DNA of 64,000 nt, taken from positions 28,229,949 through 28,293,948 of the forward strand of contig OY740774.1 of NCBI GenBank assembly GCA_963513935.1. The letters are read 5' to 3'. This DNA is from Aphrophora alni (lineage: Eukaryota; Arthropoda; Insecta; Hemiptera; Aphrophoridae). Both the position numbers and the translations under genes were made by a program. The notes below the pieces were generated by a model. That model worked only from the letters and a program-made list of their open reading frames with translations, was not told the DNA's origin and searched no databases. Numbering within the stretch: the stretch's first letter is position 1; every line of letters starts with the position of its first letter. Below, piece by piece: positions 56,737 to 64,000 of this stretch.

Positions 56737-57267
56737 ATGAAAAATGGACAAGTTAGAAGAGTACAGCACGTTTCTTTCAAACACCGATATGAAAGTACAG
56801 TTTTCAAGGTTCCTTTTCTTCCAGACAAGTTCCTGAATACAAACCGAGACCAATTAAAACTAAAAGCCGTCCCAATACATTACATTATTCTCGACCTTAG
56901 GAAATTTATGCAGGACAGACAAATCGGAGAACGCTTTACACCTCCTTCAACACACTCGTTAAGTCAAAACGAACATAACCTTTATCTAAACGGTTTCAAA
57001 GTTCTCCGATGGTAATTAGGCAGTACCGGAGTTCAGTAGGCGGAGTGGAACAAAATGGCCGCCGGGTCCCACTTCGGTAAAGAACTGGTTACTTCATCTC
57101 CGATGCTTCATTGCATTCTTAACTGCGGTTCACGGACTAGACGTTTATTTCTGGATGTTGAAATGCAGCGTTTTTTAGTGAGTTTTTGGCGGGTTCACAA
57201 TCGTCTCCACTATTGCTCAGGTATTATAGAGAGATATATATCGAGTAAAGGAAATGTTGATAGATAG
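56737..57267 (+). other. Higher-GC patch with two open frames; possible exon or promoter region
   Basis: Composition shifts to near-balanced bases between about 56740 and 57200. Frame 1 (56737-57015, 92 codons, ATG start) gives a normal-looking but unrecognised protein (for example VPFLPDKFLNTNRDQLKLKA). Frame 2 (57055-57267, 70 codons) starts at ATGGCCGCCGGG, preceded by GGAACAAA, a good eukaryotic initiation context. TTCGGTAAAG just after it is a plausible splice donor (57075-57084), so a first coding exon of eight or so codons is conceivable. AAAATGGCCGCC also resembles a YY1/Pho site. None of this is conclusive, and the product is unknown. Confidence 0.3.
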
Positions 57268-60105
57268 TTGGTTTTATATAAATATATTTATTCGGTCATT
57301 AGAAATAGTAACTTTTCTATGAACAACAGACATCGCGCCTTAGAAGTTTCAATTAATTACAATGAATGTATTAATTAAATACATTCAATTTATTGTTTTC
57401 ATAAATGCAATTGAACTACTGTCTAACGCGCGATGGATGCACAATAATATTCATAGTCCAAGAAGTAATAGTAAATAATACCACAGTTACAGTATACTTG
57501 AACAAAACACTAATTTCAGGAAGTCATAATAAAAGGTAAATTCTTATGTGTTTCTTTCTTTTTAATTTGTGATTGTGATACATTCTGATCATGTGGTAGT
57601 AAATATTATGCAGTATTCATCGATCTATTAACCCTTGCAATGTTAAACCCTTAACTGAAATCGAAACTTTCCCCCACCACTGGTTAGCCTCAGTGGCTGG
57701 TGGCTTATTTTGATGGAAGCATTAATGTTCTGACTACTGTTTATATTGTACACTGATGAATACGTAGACAAGTTGCAAGACAATTACCTCAAGTTTTAAA
57801 GGCAATCTCAAGGAAGAAAACAATCACGGATTTATAAATAATATTTTGATATTTCGGTAACCCCAAGAAACTAGAAAACTTTTAATTTATATAAATGGAA
57901 ATAAAAGTGTTCAATTTGATAGTTTTTTTTAATGTTCTGTGTTGATTTACACGTTGTAGAAATCGTTCCAAACTGAGTTTTTTTTTCAGTTTAAAATACA
58001 GTGTAAATTGTTTCTTGATTTAAATACAGGACTAGGGCTTAAGTCATTCAAGAAATTAATGATATTCTCTAGTCGGTGTCGAATTAAGGACAAATCTATG
58101 TTACATACCAATATAAAATACCCAAGAGTAGTTCGGAGTAGTTCATCTATATTAACCGGTTGGTCAACATGAGCTTTGTGTTATTAGTGCCTTAACATGC
58201 ACAGTATATGTATTACAAAATGTGTGTTACGTGCAATGTATAATATAGATAAGTGTTAATAGTAAAACACGTTCTCAAATAATTAGGTTAAAAAGAACTT
58301 AACATATCTGTTTTATATAGACGTGCAATACAGATTAAAAATTTATCTTTGATTTCACATCGGCTCAAGAGGATCATAAAATCCCTGAAAAACATAAGCC
58401 TAATCCTGTATTTAAATAAATGAAACAATTTACACTGTAGCCTATTGTAAACTATATCCTTAATACCTTTGTACGACTCCATTGTGTTTATTGGAGCGTA
58501 ACTTTAAAACACCTGAGGTTACGAAGTGGGGAGGGGGGGTAAATGATACGTTCTGGTTAATTGTTAAACACTAACTGAAGTGTTTGTGGATACGAAATGG
58601 CGATCAATTTGTCTCGCACAAAGAATTCTACAAATAATAATCTTTAATGTGCAATGTATTGCAATGTCTATTCGGAATATCTAGATATCTATTCCAGTAG
58701 CGATAGCTATACATTTTTGAATTTGTTAGTAGTTTAAAATAAATGTAATTTAAATACTTTACAGCAAATACAAAACAGTTGAATAGATATTAGTGAAACT
58801 TTCAAACAATTCCATTCGCGGGTTTAAATTTGTTTTACCACTCTAAAAAAACTAGAGAAGAAAGTGTGAAATATTTGAGTAAATGTTTAATGTAGAAAGT
58901 TTACCTATTGTGATCACTGTTATGGGAAAATCCTACATCCAAGATTACCTTTCAACTATCCGTGAAACAATAACTTTGCAATGGGGTTTGTTACGGAAAA
59001 TATGTGCTATTTATAGAGAGCCATATGAAAAACTGCACAATATTCAGATACACTAATTTGTATAAAATACGCGATCTGTCTTTACTTATGGAGGGGAAAC
59101 ATGAAACTTTGTATAAACGATGAGGAAAAGCTGCAAGTGTTTGTTAGAAGAACATATGGCCCAGTCGAGGGATATGATCAGTGGACAACATACGAACTGC
59201 ACTGCATAACTCGATGTTAAGTACACCCAACTAGAAAGATTGTAATGGGCATGTCATGTATTGTGGATGAATGTGTTTGACACCACTAATATAATCCTAT
59301 TTTCGGAGCTACATCGTAAGAGAGGAGGTGGAAATTCTGGTTTTTACTCATGTGCCAGGACTAAAAAATGTCATCAATTATGATAAATTAATAATCATTT
59401 TTCTGGTAAACAATAACAATGGCAATGCAATTTATAAATATCAGGTAATTTACTCTTTTTCCCTAAAACAGCTGTTATGCAAATTTTACAGTGAAAAGCA
59501 GTTTCGAAAAACTAACTGTTTTACTAACATTTTTTTACCGAGTTTCAATAATGAATGATTTCTAGTAATTATCTAAAAATTCTGACTACACCAGTTTGTA
59601 ATTATTACTGGATATATTAGACCATGTGAATAAGATATTATGACATCAATAATTGTTGATAATAGAATTTGTCCATTATCCACAAGGTGTAATTTAGTAG
59701 TAATAAGATGTTGTAAGCCAGTGGATGTTATAGACAATTAGACCAGAAATTATGATTTTTGTTTTCTATCGCTAACTCAGTTATTCCTCAACCTACAGAA
59801 CAGTAAATAAAAATAACAGTAGTGTTATTATACATTTACTTTAGCTGAAGTTTAAATTTCAGTTGAATTTGACTTTAAAAATAAGAAAAATCGTCTTTGT
59901 AAATATCTTGAATTTGCGAATTTTTCAAGATATCGAATAATATTCAACAATAAAAAAGTCGTAAAATAATAAGCTTTATCCAAATTGCTATAAACAAAGG
60001 TCCCTTTAAAGAAAATTTATAGCTGACCACCATATTGGAAAAATGAGGTCGATATGAAAAATTTGGTAATACCTGTAGTTTTAACTCAAAAAATCCTGGT
60101 TGTTA

Positions 60106-60106
<1 letters not shown>
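57268..60106. other. Non-coding stretch, nothing recognised
   Basis: AT-rich. A perfect hairpin TGAATGTATT/AATACATTCA sits at about 57364-57388. Short frames at 58288-58482 and 59328-59558 are unrecognised. No repeat family seen. Confidence 0.4.

Positions 60107-60164
<58 letters not shown>
60107..60164 (+). repeat. Poly(T) tract, 58 bp with one C
   Basis: T run interrupted by C at 60119. The two overlapping frames around it (60054-60291) are homopolymer artefacts. Confidence 0.95.
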
Positions 60165-61070
60165 CTAATGAAACATCGGACAGACTTGTTTCAATCATCG
60201 GGTATAGTAATAATACTAATAGTTTTCTATTATTATCTACGTTTTCTGAAGCTAACAAATAAAACATAAAAACACAGTAATCTATTTTCACGATTCATAC
60301 AGTTGTTTCTGATTAAGATTGTATAAAAATAATAAAACCTTTTTTTTCTAAGCCTTATTTCATGCTGCATTATTGGTAACCAGTATATTTTTTTCGCCTC
60401 TTAACGATGTTTTTTAATTTATAAGAAAATTTAAAGTGATATTATCTTTATTTCTCCCATTTTATTTTCACCGTCAGAAACTGATAATCATAACTACCAG
60501 TTTACAGATGTAGAAGTTGAAACATCAAATACATGAATAAATCAAAACTTTGTACTTTGAATTCAAAGTTTTACAAATGTTTTAATCAATCTTAATGTTA
60601 ATAATTTATGTACAAACACACGGAGAAACAAATTAATTAGCAATTTAGACTTAATTATTGTTTAAACAGAGACCCTTCTCAACTTCACTATTTAGAATTC
60701 GTCAATAAAGATAATTTTTCTTTTTTCGGAATTTCAATCCCGCTTTTTTCTTCTTTTTTTTTTTAATCGAATCCTTTTTCTTTGTCAAAAAATGATGCCA
60801 TCAATTGAAAATTAGTCAGAGAAATATGTTTTTTAACCAAAAAACTAAAGAAATGAATGTTGCTAATTCCATAGTTTAAAAGACATTAGACGCTTGTACA
60901 GTGTTTAATTTTACTTCTTATCAACATTGTTCGGTATAAAATGAATAAAGAAGTAACAAAGTATAAAGTTGTTATGACATTGGTTATGCATGTCATCTGC
61001 AAATTGAGTAACGTTATCTCACTTTATCTGCATATTGACATATCTTTTCGTTTACCCGCGTGTTATTATC
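60165..61070. other. Non-coding stretch, nothing recognised
   Basis: AT-rich, with oligo(T) patches near 60340 and 60750. Confidence 0.4.
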
Positions 61071-61084
61071 ACCTAACCTAACCT
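61071..61084 (-). repeat. Short (CCTAA)n run
   Basis: Reads ACCTAACCTAACCT, the complement of insect telomere-type TTAGG units. Confidence 0.7.
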
Positions 61085-61502
61085 GTTTGTGGTGATTCTT
61101 GCTAAACCTAGTATTAAGAACATCGTTTTATGACAAATGAAAGGGATTTCATTAAAAAAAAAAAAAAAAAAGTAAAATCGTGGGGGTTGAAATTCTGAAA
61201 AGGTGCTACTTTTTTTGGAATACACTCAAACTTTAGTCGCGTCATAAATTTGGATCCAAATTTGATACTTTTACTTGTAAATCCCTTTACTAAACTTTAT
61301 TATTATTTCGCTGTATGTTTTTGTTTGAAATTGGGACTAATTATTCTGTATTATTTCAGGTATGTGTGGAGAAAGTTGCAGATCACTGCTAATGAAGGTA
61401 ACATTGTCGTACAAGTTTAACCACCAGGATTGTCTATAATAGATATATTTACGTAATTATAAAAATTACCTTATATTTTAGTCTAACAATCCTATTTTTC
61501 AT
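61085..61502. other. Non-coding stretch with a 19-bp A run
   Basis: The A run is at about 61153-61171. Nothing else recognised. Confidence 0.4.
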
Positions 61503-61560
61503 AGGCATAGATTACCTGTTTCGGCCTCTATGCCGCCATCATCAGATCACGTAAAGTACT
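61503..61560 (-). mobile_element. Hairpin element relic with CTGATGATGGC/GCCGAAAC core
   Basis: On the minus strand it reads ATCTGATGATGGCGGCATAG then AGGCCGAAACAGGTAATC. CTGATGA and GAAA frame a TGGC...GCC stem. A longer stem, GGCATAG (61504-61510) with CTATGCC (61528-61534), overlaps it. This is the copy closest to a hammerhead-type core in the window. Confidence 0.5.
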
Positions 61561-62348
61561 CAAAAACACAACCAAGAGAACTATGATTTAAATGTCTCCA
61601 CTTAGAAACAGTTAATATGGCGTAAAATATGTATTTACTTGCTTAATTTGAGTAATTTTATAATTACATTAATATATTTATTGTTTTATTATTGAAGAAA
61701 TACTAAAAAATGTAGTAAATGTTTTCATGTGAAAATGTCTAGAGTCCATCTGTTATTTTGAAATAATGAAAATAACATCTTTAAGATAAAAATTGAAATA
61801 ACACTATTACAACTAGGGTAATAAAATCTCGAAAGATAGTTTTAAGGAAGTTTCATTTTTCTTAACAAAATTTGACATTTTACGTCCAAATCGGGAGCAA
61901 AAAATTGTGTCAAGTCGACAGTTTTGAAACTTATTTTAAGAATTCAGTACTGATGAACATACAAAACATATTTGTGTGTAACCTAGGAACTGTTGCGGAG
62001 TTCTTCACAAGTAGTATTACTGTGTTGACAACATCTCACACCGCGACTTTCAAACAGCTTTTTTGAAAGGCTAGCCTGGTGACGTCGACAATGAGTTTAC
62101 TTGATACTGGTAGTAATCGATTTTACTCCTTAAAACCTAAACATATTTCAAACTATGACAGAAACTATTTTTAGTTTTTAGATATTTTTGAAAATAAATT
62201 AAATAAGATGTGTCGAAGCAAACTTTTGTCGTCGTTCCCAAAACCGAAATTTCATTGTATCTTATGAATGACACAGACACCAATAATATTTTTTAGATTC
62301 GTTCAGTTTGGATACGAACAAATTGTGGGAATAGGGAAACTAGTAAAG
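61561..62348. other. Non-coding stretch, nothing recognised
   Basis: AT-rich. A 64-codon frame at 61872-62066 has no recognised family. Confidence 0.4.
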
Positions 62349-63780
62349 TATACATCGTGTTTCCAAAAATCGATACAAAACTTCTGGTGCTTATTGAAAC
62401 CAATGAAAAGGTTTATTTAAACTTATTTTAATAAGTTATGGTTTAGTTTTCTATCTAAGCCCCATTTTGTGTTTTTTACTAAAACAAATCATATCTTTTT
62501 CGGTAACTGTTATGGATTTAGTGACGCTACTTAGTGGTATAAAGACACAATTTATGGGGGGGGGGAAATGAACAGATTCCCTGTACTCATATAAAAATGG
62601 TGGCTATTTAAACTTTTTCACAATCTTAAACCGTTAATTTTTACAAAATATTTAGAAGAGACAAAATAACTTTCATTTTTTAATAGAAAAAGTTTTTTTT
62701 TAATTCTTTCTGTAGCTCAAAGAACAATTGTCTTATCGAGAAGAAAGTAAAACATTAAATCTTTGTAGTGGTCTACAACATCAACGATTAGCTTATAACT
62801 AATATTTAAGTGTGAATTTTGCAAAATTTACCTCCAAATCTTCACGAGCGTAAAAGACAACTCCTTAATAGACACAGAAAAATAATATGGACGAAATGGT
62901 AGCACTTGATTAGGAAAGTTTTTAGCTTTAAGACTGTTGCAATGTGCAATACCGTACATTAAATTGATGTCCGCCATTTATAAATTTGAAAATATGTAAT
63001 TATTATTTTCTGCCATAGTTTGCACGATAATATGAAAATACAATTCCATTTATTCACTCTGATCATTAGCAATAAACTAACTGGGAATAGGTTTATATTT
63101 ACTACAATCACAACAATACTTTGTTAATAATCAGATGTTGTGTAACAATAATACAATTTTTTAATCAGCTGTAGGAAGTTCAATTAAATATGACTGAGTA
63201 AGCGTTGAAATGTTTATTTTGGCTGTATTAAACAGCTGTTTCTTCAACATTGTTGTCTGCAATACACTGTAGACCTTATTACGCATACCTACCAAAATAC
63301 CTTATTACGCCTTATTACGCATTTCTACCAAAATTTTATGATTATTACATATTAATTATTATTTAAGCTACAGGAAGATTTGGGTTTTCAGTTTTTTGTC
63401 GATAACTCGGTTAAACGTTGAGGTACATAATGAATAAAATAATTGTTTGTCGTTAAAATAGAAAATATTTTGTAAAATTAACGGTTTTTCATATAGTTGA
63501 CATAATAAGTTTAAATAGCCACCATTTTGAAATGAGTAAAGGAAATCGGTTGAATATTTTTCTCAAATTGGGCGTTTATAGTACTAAGTCGCATTCAAAC
63601 TTTAAACTCAATATCATTTACCATTAAAAAGATCAATTTTGTTGTTGTTAAAAAACAAAATGGCGGCTAGATAGAAAACTAAGCATTTTATGAAATATGT
63701 TTATGTAAAATTTTCATTGGTTTTGATGTGAGGAACAAGTTCTTAAAGTTTTAAACGGCTTTTGGAAACGCTCTGTGTAC
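62349..63780. mobile_element. Giant foldback element FB4, ~1.43 kb, arms ~390-430 bp
   Basis: The left arm (62349 to about 62735) and right arm (about 63350-63780) are inverted copies. The ends GTTTCCAAAAATCG (left) and the complement GTTTCCAAAAGCCG (right) match. Inward, ACCAATGAAAA, TTAGTTTTCTATCTA, ATGGTGGCTATTTAAACTT and ACCGTTAATTTTTACAAAAT on the left each have a complement on the right. The ~600-bp middle has no transposase frame. It contains a small direct repeat (CTTATTACGCATACCTACCAAAA, here abbreviated CTTATTACGCA...CTACCAAAA) at 63277-63334. A 10-G run lies in the left arm at 62556-62565. Ends resemble the TATACAGAGTGT-type MITEs. Confidence 0.85.
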
Positions 63781-64000
63781 TGTTTTGTTTTATAAATGCT
63801 GGAAGCGGGTTTTTACACTTCTGGCACCTAAAGAGGTTTTGTACACTTCCTCAATTCTAGTCGATCCAGTTTATTTCCATGTATATACTCCAGTTATTCC
63901 CTAATTTATCTTCTGTTGAAGATCAGGAGTCACCTTCGCTCCAATACTTCACAATTCACAAGTATGTGTTCTGTTGTTTCTTTATGGTCGACCACATAGT
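63781..64000. other. Non-coding end of window
   Basis: Nothing recognised. Confidence 0.4.

Noticed and set aside
60054..60291. Poly-Phe and poly-Lys frames
   Set aside because: Both are artefacts of the poly(T) tract.

Overview
The window is AT-rich eukaryotic DNA, by eye about two thirds A+T. Long poly(A/T) tracts, (TA)n microsatellites, dense short inverted-repeat elements and short (TTAGG)n/(CCTAA)n runs point to an arthropod, most likely an insect. TTAGG is the usual insect telomere unit; assigning a lower taxon would be a guess. I find no intact host protein gene, no rRNA or tRNA gene, and no prokaryotic-style operon. Nearly all open frames are short and belong to repeats or chance. 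The window reads as intergenic or intronic sequence shaped by successive transposon insertions.

The clearest coding remnants come from retroelements: (i) a Penelope-like element at 41042-42028 (minus strand) with a recognisable GIY-YIG endonuclease segment, inverted pseudo-LTR arms and a 12-bp target-site duplication; (ii) a decayed RTE-type non-LTR retrotransposon at about 45870-46800 (plus strand); (iii) a MULE-like transposase scrap at 37341-37565 inside an array of inverted motifs; (iv) an unidentified broken reading frame at 43505-43800. Two short stretches could be host exons but are weak: 20221-20406 (minus) and the higher-GC patch 56737-57267 (plus).

Foldback and MITE elements dominate. 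Large palindromes lie at 2512-3783, 15463-15901, 53579-54237 and 62349-63780. Smaller ones lie at 24365-24467, 25245-25527, 26347-26804, 32003-32115, 35240-35490, 37266-37650 and 37996-38337. Four dispersed families recur and are named here for convenience. Family A (~250 bp, six copies) and family B (up to ~1.1 kb, six copies) are the most numerous. Family C has three copies, at 9.3, 13.9 and 41.0 kb. Family D has four copies and begins TTAGGGTCYGTAGG. Families B and C serve as internal controls, because several younger elements are nested in their copies and aligning the copies exposes the empty target sites.

Layout: 1-9 kb, family A copies and the first giant foldback; 9-15 kb, families B and C, a 489-bp-period duplication and a GC-rich 591-bp retroposon with a 15-bp target duplication; 15-24 kb, foldback, microsatellites, family D and a possible exon; 24-33 kb, small hairpin elements, a near-perfect 283-bp MITE and nested family B; 33-34 kb, a 157-bp-period minisatellite; 35-48 kb, MITEs, MULE scrap, Penelope-like element, RTE remnant and poly(T); 48-57 kb, a tRNA-type SINE, inverted family A pair and a foldback carrying (TA)n; 57-64 kb, sparse sequence, poly(T) and the last giant foldback. 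Stretches at 27.4-27.8, 39.2-39.65, 40.5-40.85 and 47.04-47.3 kb look non-repetitive and could be regulatory DNA.
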